Counted from the first letter of the stretch, positions 22,577 through 34,779 are shown. The stretch: 64,000 nucleotides of DNA from Astrothelium macrocarpum (GCA_021030915.1 JAGEMR010000016.1:62001-126000); one strand, 5' to 3'. The notes: generated from the sequence alone by a model not told the origin. Made by a program: numbers and translations.

Positions 22577-25500
22577 TCAGAGCTTGATGCCATTCCTGAG
22601 GATTGCTACCTGTCCGTACCTCGGACAAAAGAACGTCCCATGGTCATTGATCACAGCTTTCTGCAATGAATCCACGTTGAGCCAGTCTTTGGGGAGGAAG
22701 AAGTGTCTGTTCAAACCCTGTTCACCCAGGCCGAGATCCCAAGTACAAAGCCAGTGATCGTGGTCCAGGTACACAATGTTTTCCTTGTAGACCCCGATAA
22801 TTCTTTTCACTTGACCTGCTATGTCTGCCAAACATTCCCGGGCCACTGTACGAGACTTGCCATCGATGGAACTTGTACACGGGTCAGATAAGGACTCAAG
22901 ATGGAGACCGTGATGCGAGAGGCAAGTCAAGCCACCACGTCGAGCAGCATTCGGCAGAGTACCGTATATCACAAGGGATTTTGCTTCGAAGCAAGTTGCC
23001 CAGACGACCACTTTTGAACTTTGACCTTTCTCATCGACGAAGCCCAGAGCGGACTCCTGCACCAAGGACGCCCACTTGTAGAGATAAACAGTTTCATGTT
23101 GTATGTGCAACAGAATAGTGCTATCCTGTGGGCTATTCACCCAGCGACCGGATTCGCCGTCCAGTAGCTTCCAGCATAGGTCTTGCTTTTTTCTGAGATC
23201 ATAGACAGTACTGGATGTAGCTGCTGATATTAGCAAATATTTCTCATCGGGGCTAAACACGAGCTGTTGAGCGGCCTGTGACATGCGCATATCGAACACA
23301 GGGAAGACTGCCCATTTATCATTGGCCTTGAGCTCTAGTCTTTTGACAATGACGCGTGCAGAATCGTCCACCGATGCCATGAAACGTCCTGAGCGAGACC
23401 AAGCGAGGAGGAGAACAGAACTCATGGGAGAGTGGCTGTGGACTTTTCGGATTCTTCGGCCGTTAGTCGCTTCATGAATCATAACAGATCCGTCGTCCCT
23501 GCCGCAACAGTAATAGTCATCCTGAGGGCCCACACCCAAAGCTGTCACCAAATCTCCATTGTTGATGTAGGTCTGAGAAATGATCGGCTCACTTGCTGCT
23601 ATGCTAGCGTCACCTGAACTGGAATTGTCTTCAAGCTCGAACTCCTCCAGTCGTACCAGAGCTTCTGGCTCCCAGATATTACACACTGATTCTCGCACAT
23701 CGTAAACCCGTTGATTGTCGGGGCTAAAGGTAATGTCTCGAATATATTCGTTCCCACTTATCAATCGATAGACGAGTGATAGGTGTGGAAAGCTCCAAAC
23801 GCTTATCGTACCCTCATTATCGCAGGAGAGTAGGTAACTTCCATCACTGCTAACAACCATTTGACGAGCATTGAGGTGACTGTAGAGAATTTGCTGTTCT
23901 TCGTATACATTCCACTCGACCAGATTAGTGTCCTGGCAGAGAACTAAAAGCGAGGCACCGTCGGGAAACCACGTTAAACCCTCAGGTGCATTCATTGAAT
24001 CCATCGGATTTGAAATGCTGCATCTTTGGATCGTTTGGTGGCCTGATGAACCGAAATGCCATATGAGTGGAGACTTCCCTCGCCAAGCCATTGCCAACTT
24101 TGTCAGATCAGGATTAAATGCCATCGTTCTAGGACAGCCCTCATAGTCTGCGTTAGGGGGTATAAAGACTACCCTTGAGAGCTCTTTCGCTTTCTCTATG
24201 TCAATGAGGACCACCGAACTATCATTAAGCCCAGCTATGAGTTCTTGATCATCGCTTGTGAATGACAGAGCCATAATGCGTGCTCCTGTGAGTTTGGTAG
24301 CCTGGCAAATCAGATCCCCGGAAGACACTTCCCATATCATGTAACTGGTCAGGCCCGCAGTTGCGAGCATCGTCCCGGCCTTGTTGAGTGCTGCAATTGC
24401 AGTATACTGCCCAATGTTGATATGCCTAATTGCTTCACAAGTCTCGGCGTGCCATATCTGAACATCGCCAGTAGCACTGACGAGAGTAATGAAATATGCG
24501 TCCGTCGCAAACACCTTTGATGCTATTTGTGTGTCACCGACAGATACGCTAGCAAGGCAGTCATCCCATTCATCGAATTCCAAGCCAGTCACGGAAAGTT
24601 GTCCAGTTCGGGATGGTCCGAAGATTCGTCCAACCAGTGACGTTCGGGGGCAGAAAGGCGGAATATTGCGGTAAATAGATGAAGGCTGTGAAACAAGACC
24701 CGGTCCAAATTTTCCGACAATGCGAATGAAGTCGATGGCCCAAGACTTTACCCATCTCAAGTCATCTTCAGGACAATCTTGCAGGCTCGACAGAGGCGGG
24801 GAGCCAAGCGATTTGCGTGATCCTCGTGAAGCGTAAGATTTCATGTACTTTGCTGATTTGATAAGATACTGCAAGTTTGCAGTGAGCGCAACTCCTTCAA
24901 TCCAGATGAGGCTATATCTGGCAAGAAATGCTTCCAGCTTCTCCGTCAGTGGGCGAGAGAATACTACAGCATGCGAAAGATGATATGCCCAGTAGCAAGT
25001 GGCGTACCCAAGGAATGGATGACCCCGTTCAGCCAAGGCCAGACGGTTTAATCTCTTGATATTTTCGTTTTGTGCACGGTTTGCTGGCAGATCGTGAAAA
25101 ACGCGACGCCAATTATCATTTGACAGATGGTCTAGACAAGCAATTGCAAGATGAGTATGCCCCTCTCGCGCGTGGACGAATGCTGGACGACCATCTCTGC
25201 CATGAAGTAGGAATTGACGCGCAGTTTCATGGACGAGAGAGACCTTGCCATTTTCGATTGCGATAAAATGGCCACACGTCTGTCTGATGCTTTCCTCGAA
25301 TTTTAGGAAGCCTTGAAACTCCGGTTCGATTGCGGTTCTTAGTTCGTCTATTCCAAGATGCCGCCAACTGCACGCCACCCACGTCAGCACCCTTTTCGAC
25401 AGATGCTGATTTCGCGATGATTGCGCCTCAATAGACTCCATCATTCTGACATACAGCGGGACCATTCCGGAAGGCACTTCAGTCAAAGCTTTATGGATAT

Positions 25501-27717
25501 CGTCATGTGTATGCCAATTGTCGAGAGATTCAAGTGCTAGTTTCACCCAGAGAAAGGAGCCACGAGCTTTGTGCAAGACCTGCTCAATGACCTCAATCTG
25601 GACACTTTGGTAATCTGGAAGGGATTGTTGGATTCTATTCGTGACATATGCACAAATGTCGTCTTGTGTATCAACCTCTGACAAGAAGCATGAAGCCACT
25701 GGAGATCCCTTTATGGTTCCCACTGCAGGGACCCTGATTGGCCGGCTGCTGAAGAATATTTTGATCGGACTTCTGCACCGGACTCGAAAGAGAGCGGCAA
25801 GGAGTAGCTGGTGCGAATCTGCTTCATCAACAGCATCCAATACCCAGAACAAGGGAGCTCCGAAGTTCAGTTTAAACACGATACCCTCAAAAATCTTTTC
25901 CCAGATGACACTGAAATCCTGAGACTGAGAAGAGAAAGATATGCCGGTCTCCGAGTTTAGCAAGAAAAGTTTATCCCTGAATTCTTTATTTGTCCGAGCC
26001 AGCTGTGTGGCGAGCGATCGAAGGCAGTAAGCCACAGTCCTCTTTGCTTGGTGACCAGCGGAGAAAAAATGATACGAGCAGCAGTCCCCGAGAAGCGCTT
26101 GGATGTGATCTATTACTACGCTTGAGATGACCGTTTTGCCGGTCGCTGGGAGACCAAATAGCCAAAAGGCGGAAACTTGCTGGTCTGGTCTGCGATCCAC
26201 TAGCCAATCAAGAAAGTCGGGCTTCTGTAAAAGCCATCGGCAAGTGCCTTCGAGATGCCGTCGCCGGACTGAAACGAAGTCGTCTTGTACAACGTCTCGT
26301 ATGCCCAATATTTCTTCTATCCGTTGATCATGCTTGAGCTCGTGATCGGCTGCCTTCATCTCTTTCTTGTCTAATGCAAGTCAGCATGCAGGCTAAGAGA
26401 AAGAATGTCTAAAGAAAAAGCACGAGTATTCGTCTCCGATCCTTTGCCGGCGGTTTTACGCACTCGCTCACTCACTTACTCATTCATGGATCCGTTCATA
26501 AGCTTCCACCCAAGAAAATTTGATATGACCTGGTGTTGCTTCTGCAACGTACATGTCTTCGGGGAGTGGTGCAGGTGAAGAATTGGCAAGGGGTTGGTGA
26601 AAGCAGTCGCATACCTCTGGCCCTTAATTTCATTGCCCAATATCTTAGAATATTTTTCACACTCATGTAGTTCGAGTCTCCACGACTTTTGAATTTGCAG
26701 ATGGTATGATGATCCGCATTAAGAGGACTCGAGATCTCTCCGGGGTATTGCAGTACGGCCGAATCCTTCTCAACGACCTGTCGAACTAGTTAATAGTTGC
26801 CAACGTTAGATCGGGATTATATCTTACCATTGTTTTGCCAAAGCCAAAGCCAGTTTTGATGGTCTCAAAGAACGAAACGAGCGCCAAATCTTGACAGATA
26901 TGCCGGAATTGTTCATTAATATCTTGTAAGGCATTCGACTGCGCCTGAAGATCAACGAGATAAGCCTTCGATGGAGGCCCCAGAGGTGTCGCTCTCAGGA
27001 TATTATTGACCATGGTCGCATATTGTGCGCCTCGATGAGGAGTAGCCAGAAAGATCATTCCGTGGATCCGCGCAACAACGTCAGAGTAGTGACTCTCCTG
27101 TTTGCCAAGTATGTATGCTTTTTTTACGACGAGGCCTCCCATGGAATGAGCAACGAAAATGATTTTCCGCTGTACGCTTCCTCCACCAAAGGTGAGAAGT
27201 TGCAGCAGTAGCTCTTTAGCGAAATCGGTGATGTTGAGGTTCGACGCAAGACTTCGCCAATTGGAGTTGTAGCCAAAGGTGTATATTCGGAAGGCTGAGC
27301 AGTCTTCCTCATCGATGAGCCACTTCGGCCAGAACTTGTTCTCGTCGCGCTTCCAGCTCCATGTCTTCCTGGCACTACCACCCAATCCGTGAACGAAAAC
27401 GACATCGATGCCATTGGTAGTAGGTTTGGAAGCATCAGTGACTAGTTGAAGACCAAGTAAATCGGAATAGTCGTCTTCCCCGTCATCATGCATTCCATTT
27501 TCTCCCTGTGAGACTAACGTTGATAACTCAGACAACGACGGCGTCTGTTGCAAACTGCTGTTGGCGACCGTAGTTGTTGAACTACCAAAATCAGAATTAT
27601 GCCTATTACTATCAAGAGGACGACTCGATATTGTCTCATTTTGACTCTCAGATAGTTGAGCACGCGTATGTAGAGTTCGCTCTGATCGGAACGGGATTTT
27701 GCGAAACTATGATGCAT
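22577..27717 (-). CDS. NLR-like protein: lipase/hydrolase, NACHT, WD40
   Basis: Fungal STAND/NLR receptor of the type linked to heterokaryon incompatibility and regulated cell death. Exons 27717-27586, 27544-26828, 26777-26615 and 26370-22577 join in frame to about 1601 residues. Residues about 27-44 form a hydrophobic anchor (YRVVLLIVIGIILIL). The effector domain is an alpha/beta hydrolase like SesB: VFVHGLGGSARKTWSW and the nucleophile elbow VAHSMGGLVVKKAY, serine at about 178, then LATPHRGAQYA. The NACHT domain has P-loop GLPATGKT at about 410-417 and Walker B FWVLDAVDEAD at about 512. The C-terminal half is a WD40-type propeller with divergent blades, for example FITLVSATGDVQIWHAETCE. The first intron is only 41 bases and the third is 244 bases, so these junctions are the weak points. 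If the third intron is wrong, the hydrolase and NACHT parts would be two genes. Confidence 0.82.
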
Positions 27718-28450
27718 GTCATGTCAGTAAATCAATGGCTCCCAGACGCTGAAAGATACAGCCATGCTGGCCAGTGACGAATTGGGACACGAAGACCAGG
27801 GCAAGCTCGATGAGGATCGCTTCAAGAAAGACATGATTGAAGCATCAAGGAATTGGTACATCATTGGTGCTTTACGACTCTTCTCAGATTGAGATCATGA
27901 CGACGAAGGCTGGGAGGGAAAGTAAAGTTTTTGCGAGTCAGCCTCGTCAAGGGTTTTCGGATAGTTCCTACCAAGATAAGGCTCAGAGTTGTACCCCGGC
28001 CCGGTTCGTACTTACCACGCTAGATCCGGACGCCATGCCGTTGCTGCTTGAGGGAATACCTTACCGCGATATCCCATACCACCTCGTCCAAGTTTCGATT
28101 CAAGAAGTTGACAGTGCTTAGAAGGCAGCTATCTCTTTGCGCTGAAGACTGCCATAGGCGCCCAGCCGCGATATTGTGGCGTCTCTGTGACACACAACTC
28201 CTGACGCTCGAGCGCGTGTGTCTCCCAATTGGAGGTCTCCCCAGCAATTGCTTTTGATTCGATTGTAGATATGCAGAATGCCGTGCTCGTGCCCGCTTTT
28301 CAGTGCCGTCTTCACAGCCTTTCGTACTGTACAAAGTGGAGTCAAACAAATCCTTTAATCTCAGCTGATCGCCCGCCTCTGTAATCCGTTGTGTTGAAAA
28401 CTGTCAGCAATCTTGTTTCCCCCAAGCGAACGGATTGTATTGTTTGCATC
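27718..28450. other. Shared promoter region of the NLR and the kinase-like gene
   Basis: About 730 bases between two divergent genes. On the plus strand about 27764-27892 a short frame reads MLASDELGHEDQGKLDEDR and on to a stop, with protein-like composition. On the minus strand near 28,030-28,130 another reads TVNFLNRNLDEVVWDIAVRY. Neither is assignable; both may be remnants. Confidence 0.35.
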
Positions 28451-29987
28451 ATGGCGCTCAGTACCACTTCCACCATCAGCATCGGCAACGTACAGCTAGA
28501 GATCGAAGAGACCCCTAGTGAACCGATAGCCCCACCAGTGCCAAGGGGTAGATATGAACTTGACAAGAATGTCATCAAAGGTATGCAAATCCTGCAACGC
28601 ATTTCTTCCTCGGAAGCTAAATAAAGCGGTGATGAGCCTTCCCTGTTGCTGGTACAGATGTCGTTGCCTCTCTGAAATACGGCGAATCCTTGTGGGGTCA
28701 AACTGCAAAATTGATCGTGAAGCTGCCTTCGGGGAAAACGGACAATTATTTTCTCAAAGTAGACGCTGCTGTTCCTGCTTATGAATCCGAGGATGCTGAA
28801 GCCACAAATAGGTCGTTGCATTAGGAGATACTGGAAAATACATGTGCGAAGGAGAATACGAGTCGCTAAAGGCTATCTATGCAGTCTCACCCGGATTCGT
28901 TCCCAAACCCTTCGCTTGGGGAACTTACGATCAAGAAGAGCCTGAAGTCTATTTTTTGCTGGCAGAGTTCCGTGATGTTGGGGAGCAGGTAAATTATTTC
29001 GTTGGATTGCAAACGGGTGAGAGGTGGTAGCTCTAGCGTTCGGAAAGGCTCCGACGGCAATCTAGTGAAGCGAATAGCCATGGCTAACTTGATTCATACA
29101 GCCAGCAGATCCAGTGAGACTGGCATCGCGACTTGCAGACTTGCATCGGCGCTCCATATCTCCAACAGGAAAGTTTGGTTTTCATCTTTCTACTTGTCAT
29201 GCCAAAATAGCACAGGCTGTCAACATCTGGGATTCATCTTGGTGTGCCGTCTTCAGCCGCCATATTGGCCATATTATGAGTCTCGCCAAACCGATTCTGC
29301 TATGGCCAGAGTTTGATGTGGTTTGCCAATTGACTCTAGAGAAAGTCGTCCCTCGGTTACTATTGCCCCTTCAATCTGAGGGTCGGGAGATTAAACCATG
29401 TCTTATACATGGAGATTGTTGGGATGGCAATACAGCTATGGATGCAAACACAGGTGACGCCTTTGTGTTCGATGTTTGCTCCTTCTACGGTCATAACGAA
29501 TACGACACTGGGAACTGGCGAGCGCCAAGACATAGGCTTAGCAACAAAGCATACATCCGAAATTACAAGATGCACTTTCCTGTGTCAGAGCCCGTCGAAG
29601 ATTGGGACGCTCGCAATTTACTCTATTCTCTCTGTTTCAACATTGGCAATACAATTTATATTCCTGGATCACAACAACGACAAGTGTAAGTCTCCAAAAT
29701 CTACCAAAGCCACTTATTATGGAGATGACGTACCATGTAGGGTATATGATGATATGACAACGCTTTGTAGGCTTTTCTGCCCTCAGGACCTGAAATCAGC
29801 AATGGCAAAGCTTACACAGTACCCGGCTTATCACGAATACAGACAAGTTGTGGAGCACTCATCCGACGTCCATCAAGCTATTATTTGCGTGAACGGTGAG
29901 GGAAAAGAGGAGGAAGACGAGGAAGAGGAAGAGGAGGAGGAAGAGGAGGAAAAGGAGGATGGAGAAGGAGAAAGTAAAAGGTTCTGA
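28451..29987 (+). CDS. Fructosamine-3-kinase-like protein
   Basis: Kinase-fold protein of the fructosamine / protein-ribulosamine 3-kinase family, which phosphorylates sugars attached to protein amines so that the adduct falls off. Five exons, 28451-28580, 28658-28758, 28812-28988, 29102-29685 and 29741-29987, join in frame to 412 residues. The N-lobe shows LIVKLPSGKTDNYFLK and the ALGDTGKYMCEGEYESLKAIY glutamate helix. The catalytic loop is LIHGDCWDGN and the metal-binding aspartate is in FVFDVCSFYGHNEYDTGNWR, matching the family. After the kinase fold the protein ends in an odd run of about 25 acidic residues, almost all glutamate. It sits between two NLR genes on the opposite strand. Substrate and any link to the NLRs are unknown. 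Confidence 0.85.
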
Positions 29988-31225
29988 GTTGAAATAACAT
30001 TCAGAAAGTAGTCTTTGGTCCGTAAAGTGATTCAAAGATTATTAATCGTTGCTGGAAATGCTGAAGACAACATTGAGATGACTAACGAATCACGGGCCTT
30101 TTTTATACACGGAGATAACTATAGTATATACTCTCTCTAATTTCACTTTAAGTCTGAGCAACGATTCTGAAATCTGACTTTTCTCTGTGTGCCAACTCTC
30201 AACACTTACAAGCAATGTCCGAACTATCGTCAAGATAAGAAGCTTTGGCATTTGAGCAGCCCCGTGTCTCCAATTTCGTCGATGTGTTATTCGTGGCCCT
30301 GGCTGTTGACTTTGATTTCAATAAACTTTGGCCCCGACTTGTTCTTGTGCTTTAAACCGACCGAAATGGGCGAGTTGCAGCCGAGGGCAGTCGCACCAAT
30401 CTTCCAGGCTTTAGGGTGCAGCAATACAACTGACCGCTGCTACCTCAGAAAGACCATCCAGAGTCGCAGAAGGTTGAAGTAACCTTCTCCTCGAACCCGA
30501 CGAATCTATCCAAGCATCTGAGGCCGAAATCTTGGCCCCTATGGAGCCCTTGACTAGTTCAGAAATCAATGCTCTGAAGTCCCTGCTTCGGAGAGATCGA
30601 AAATGGGCGTGATGGAAACTGTAACCGATGCCACGAATAATCCCGAAATCATGGCTATACTGCTTGTTCATCGCAACGCTCCGTCAGAACATATGTGAGA
30701 TGTTCGTAGCTATTGTTATTTAGCACCTGCGTAGTACAGTCTAGAGGAACACTGCTGGAATTGAGAGCTTTTCTTTGGTCATATGAATGAACTATACGAA
30801 ACGCATATCCCTGACTTGTACACATGATTTATTTGCCATAGCACGTTGACCGTGGTTCCAAATTGTCGATCCTCGCTTTCAGGGTTGCCTCCAGATTATC
30901 CAAAGATCAGATAGGCTGCACGAGATGTTGTAACAAGAGGTGTTGAGCACTGTAGGATACCAAATGCACCGTAGATAGATCCGGCAGGGCCCTGATCCAA
31001 TTGCAAGCAATGAGAACGTCGAAGCATTCGGCCACAAATATTTTCGAGAGTTTTCGCTGGCCGTCTATGTTTAGAGTCTTCCGAATATGTATATGGGAAA
31101 TGATGTCTCTTACGGCTCGCAACAGTTCTTATGGCGGCTCCTAGTGTCTGCTCCGTGCTTGAACAAGTCGACCAGACCAACATACTCTCCGCAGGAATCC
31201 CGACTGATCTATCACTCTATGTGAG
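29988..31225. other. Intergenic with possible ankyrin-like remnant
   Basis: About 1.24 kb between the kinase-like gene and the 3' end of the second NLR. On the minus strand near 31,130-31,200 the frame reads GLVDLFKHGADTRSRHKN, which resembles a degenerate ankyrin repeat, and then stops. A second open stretch follows at 30,907-31,122. On the plus strand near 30,490-30,610 a short frame reads ILAPMEPLTSSEINALKSLL. No intact gene is supported. Confidence 0.35.
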
Positions 31226-31980
31226 TCATATTCGGCTCTGCATATACGCTAGCCATTCTTCAGCATTCATTCGATTCGGGTGCCCCTCAGGACATGATGA
31301 CCTGTAACGCCCTACGACGTGGTCCATTAGGTTTAAAGCTTCTTGACTCTGCCCATCGTCATGGTAAGTTACGGCTAGCTCAGATTCTGATGCGAGCCGG
31401 TTAGAATGACTCTCTACTAGAGTATTTTTGTGGATAGCAACCACCTGTTCCAGTAGCTGTAGTGCATCTTTGATTTGCCCGTTTTCCCTGTAAGTACAAG
31501 CGAGATAGTGTTGCAATGACAGCCGCGCGGGATGATTTTCTACCAGCGTATTGTTTCGAATATTGACCACATACTCCAGCAGCTGTATTGCTTTCTTAAT
31601 TTGCCCATTTTCTTTGTAAGTAATAGCGAGCTCGTGGCGTGAGCTGAGTAGGTCAGGATGGCTTTCTATTAACAAACCTCTTTCTTCTTTAACCACATAC
31701 TCGAGCAACTCTATCGCATCTTTTATTTGCCCGTTTTTTCGGTATGCTTTAGCTAGCATATGCTGCGATGAAAGACGATCAGAAGGTTTCGTACCCGGTA
31801 CGTCCCCTTTTTCGACAGTGACCACCTGCTCTAACAATTCTATTGCTTGAGTAGTTTGCCCATTTCCCAGGTAAGCTCCAGCGAGCTCGCGCTTTGAATT
31901 GAGCAGATGAAAATGGTTTTCCGGTACCACGCTCCTATGAAGCTTCACTATTTGTTCTAATAGAGATACCGCCCTCTTTG
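31226..31980 (-). repeat. Tandem TPR-coding repeats, about 126 bases each
   Basis: Five full units and one shortened unit of about 42 residues follow each other at the end of the NLR. Each has the pattern LLEQVV, a variable middle, a conserved HP.RL.S.H.LA.TY segment and the GQ-x-x-x-A turn. Units resemble each other closely in the C-terminal half, as in the TPR tails of fungal NLRs that change unit number between strains. Confidence 0.8.
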
Positions 31981-33243
31981 TCTGGTCTAGATTAAGACAT
32001 CTTCTTGCCTCTAGAAAGTAAACAACCCAACACTCGTACGATATGATCGGACTTGCTGGGTCGATTTTAATCGCCTTAAATATATCTGTTAAAAGCCGTC
32101 CAAGCCGTCCTTCTTCCCACATGTATAACAGCGCCCATCCGCATCTGAGTAAGATTGTAAGGACCATATCCCTAGGGCCAAACAATATTGCTTTCCCGAC
32201 CTCAATGTCAAGGAAGGCCAATATGTGCGGTTGTAATTGCGTCTCGGCGTTGAGCCACGCGTCGGAGCTATGATCGCCCCTCGCTACTGCAATCATGCAA
32301 CCAGTGCTTATCCAAGACCGCTGGTGTTGTTCTGAGTCTTGTCGGTCTTTTGCCCAAGCATGTGTGAGTGGATGCATTGAGACTTCCAGATAACTGTTTC
32401 TTGTGACCAGCGATAGCGATGCGAGTAAGGAGATTGCCTCAACAAGACGAAACGAGTCCCAATGATGAGATTCCACGTCGATGAACTTAGGAAGCCGAGA
32501 TACACAGGATCGATGAACGATACCAATTTCTCTTTGCTCTGGAGCGACGAAATGAGAATATTCTTGGGAATAACTCCAAGCCTCTTCGAAAATCATGGAA
32601 GGAAGGACGCTGAAATGCAGGTTTGATAGAACGCTTAAGAGATATAAAGCATCCTTGGCAGCTTCATCGTTCGAATGCTCTAGGATTTCAGCAGATGCCT
32701 CAAAAGTAGCATATACGTCAGAGTACCTCGATTGTGCCTGTCTTGGTCGATAGGTAAGAAGCCGAGAACGGTGACGTTGATATGTCTTTGCATACTTATC
32801 AAGCGTACAGTGGCCCTGGGCAATGTACGCACCAGCTTGAATGAGGGCAAGCGTGTGTGATCCTAATAACTCGGCAACCTCTTTTGCAAACTGATCATTC
32901 AATTGCCAGAACTGCTTAGGAATGCCCGCTGCTCTGAGCAAGAGCTGTTTGGAGTGTTCCAAGTCTAGTCCCTCGAGTTTTTCTGGCCCTACCGAGCTGT
33001 AAGAAGAGCATGTAGTAACCCGAGATGTAACAATGATAGCACCATAATGACCGAGTGGAAAGTAGACTTGATAGTCGAACTCGGGATCGTCAGCATTATC
33101 CAGAATCAAAAGCCAATCATGCCTGATATTTGCCAGCATGTGTTTTGCATCTGCCAAGCTTTCAGCAGCAGAACCGAGCTTCTTCGCAATAGAAATAAAG
33201 TCCTTCTCAGCGGTCGAATACTTGCTAACATCGACCCAGAATA

Positions 33244-33248
33244 CCCCC
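33244..33248. other. Frameshift site in NB-ARC domain (C5 run)
   Basis: Plus-strand CCCCC, read as GGGGG in the gene. Six G would join the upstream frame (VANLVREKYWG) to the downstream frame (VFWVDVSK). No GT-AG intron of plausible size explains the switch. Confidence 0.8.
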
Positions 33249-34779
33249 AGTACTTTTCTCGTACTAGATTCGCTACCTTGATACAAATCTCGCTTTTGCC
33301 TTGCCCTGCGAGTCCAGTGAGGATGAACCTCTTCTGCTCTGGAGGGTTTCTCCGTGCATTCAGAACAAGTTGTATCTTTTCCACTACTCCCGTACGCCCT
33401 GTGAATAATGGATTAAGCATCCGTGGGATAGCGAAGTGGACATTTGTGACTGCTTCGGCAATTCCTGCATGGACATTACTTAGTTTGGCATACACATGTC
33501 AGAAAGACTCTCTATGGTAAAAGACTGGCACGATTCTCAAAGATATCTCGCAATAAGGATCCAACACTTCTATTGGCTCGATACTGCATTTGGGGTCCCC
33601 CAAATACGTGGATAGCGAATGTCGACTTTTTGCGGTCCATGACAACTCTTCTTGCAATCCACGGTGTTATGAAAGACTGAACTTACCTAACGTTGCTATA
33701 TCTGGTAGGGGTCTATCGATGTCTCTCCATTCCTTCAGAAACGCCTTCATGCAAGCAGCTGCGCTAGCAGTCGCATATTTCTGCCACTTCTTATTCTTGT
33801 GACTATCTGCATAGTCGCATACCGCCTTGATCACCACTGTGGGTAGATTGTCCCACACCCCGGCGCCCTCCATTTCCACTGCCACAACCTTTTCATTCAC
33901 TGCCATTGAATCTCGGTCAATGCTGGACTTCATGACCAAGTCGCCTGATGCAATGCGACCAAAGTGGATCTCAGGTTTTTGCGCTGGGATGGTCTTCGAT
34001 GGTGTCCTACTAAGCTTGATTTTCTCCAGTCGACGACGTTGAACTTGTTGATTGGTATCGCACTGTATTTCTTTGCAGCTCGATTCAAGCGCTTTTTCGC
34101 ACGTTTGATCTTCCTCCTTTGTACCTTTGATGCAAAAGCTGCAGATACCTTGTCGCCGATGTTTGTGTTGATATGTTGATGGGAAAAGCACGTCTTCATC
34201 GGCGCCAGGGTATGTCCAAGTCTGGAACTCATTACGACTGCAAAGGGCATTGAGATATGTGAGAGTATCTTCCCGTAACCGCTCATGACCTCGCAAGCCC
34301 TCTAATTTTTGTAGAAATGCTCGAATCTCCGGATTTGGCCTGCCTGTATTGTCCTCCAGTGTATTTTTCCTAATTATTCTGTCCGCATATTGCCGTCCGA
34401 AGTCATATTGGACGACTCCCGTACTGATAATTATATCGCCGAGTAACATCTCTTCATCTCCTTTAACAGCCATCGGTATTCCCCCACATATACCAACAAC
34501 CAAACCGATCCTGACGCCGTTGAAGCTGGCGCGAAAGCTCGCTGCCGTACTGGCCGATGCGGCTTTACCCATGCCTGGCATGTGCGCCAGGACAACATTG
34601 TGTTTACCAATGCGTCCAATGGTGTAGGCATTAGGGTCTCCTGGTACCTTCCCATATGAATGCTCGTCCTCCCAAAAGGCATCGAACATGGCTTGGACTG
34701 CGTCGGCTTCTATAGGTAGAGCGCAGATGACCGCAACACCAAAATCATCGCGACGCTGAGGGCGGCCGGTGAGTGCCAT

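Larger units (their letters stand above)
31226..34779 (-). pseudogene. PNP-NB-ARC-TPR NLR-like gene with a one-base frameshift
   Basis: Three-part fungal NLR. Exon 1 (34779-33687) encodes a purine-nucleoside-phosphorylase-like effector domain of about 364 residues: AVICALPIEADAVQAMFD, VGICGGIP, HFGRIASGDLVMKS and VVAVEMEGAGVWD. After a 222-base intron, exon 2 (from 33464) starts the NB-ARC domain: FTGRTGVVEKI and P-loop GLAGQGKS. About 20 residues after the P-loop the frame breaks at a run of five C (33244-33248, plus strand): the first frame runs on to a stop at 33106, while the continuation VFWVDVSKYSTAEKDF and the Walker B motif WLLILDNADD are in another frame. The exons total one base short of whole codons, fitting a single-base loss. 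The remaining frame is intact to 31226 and ends in about six TPR units. It may be a recent pseudogene or inactive allele, or a sequence error in the homopolymer. Confidence 0.82.

Noticed and set aside
22325..22669. Plus-strand open frame with a hydrophobic start resembling a signal peptide
   Set aside because: Partly antisense to the NLR 3' end and to decayed minus-strand coding sequence; no independent support.
26463..26680. Lipase part ending as a separate gene
   Set aside because: Possible, but the 244-base intron keeps phase and the exons sum to whole codons, so one NLR gene is preferred; kept as a finding on alternative splicing.
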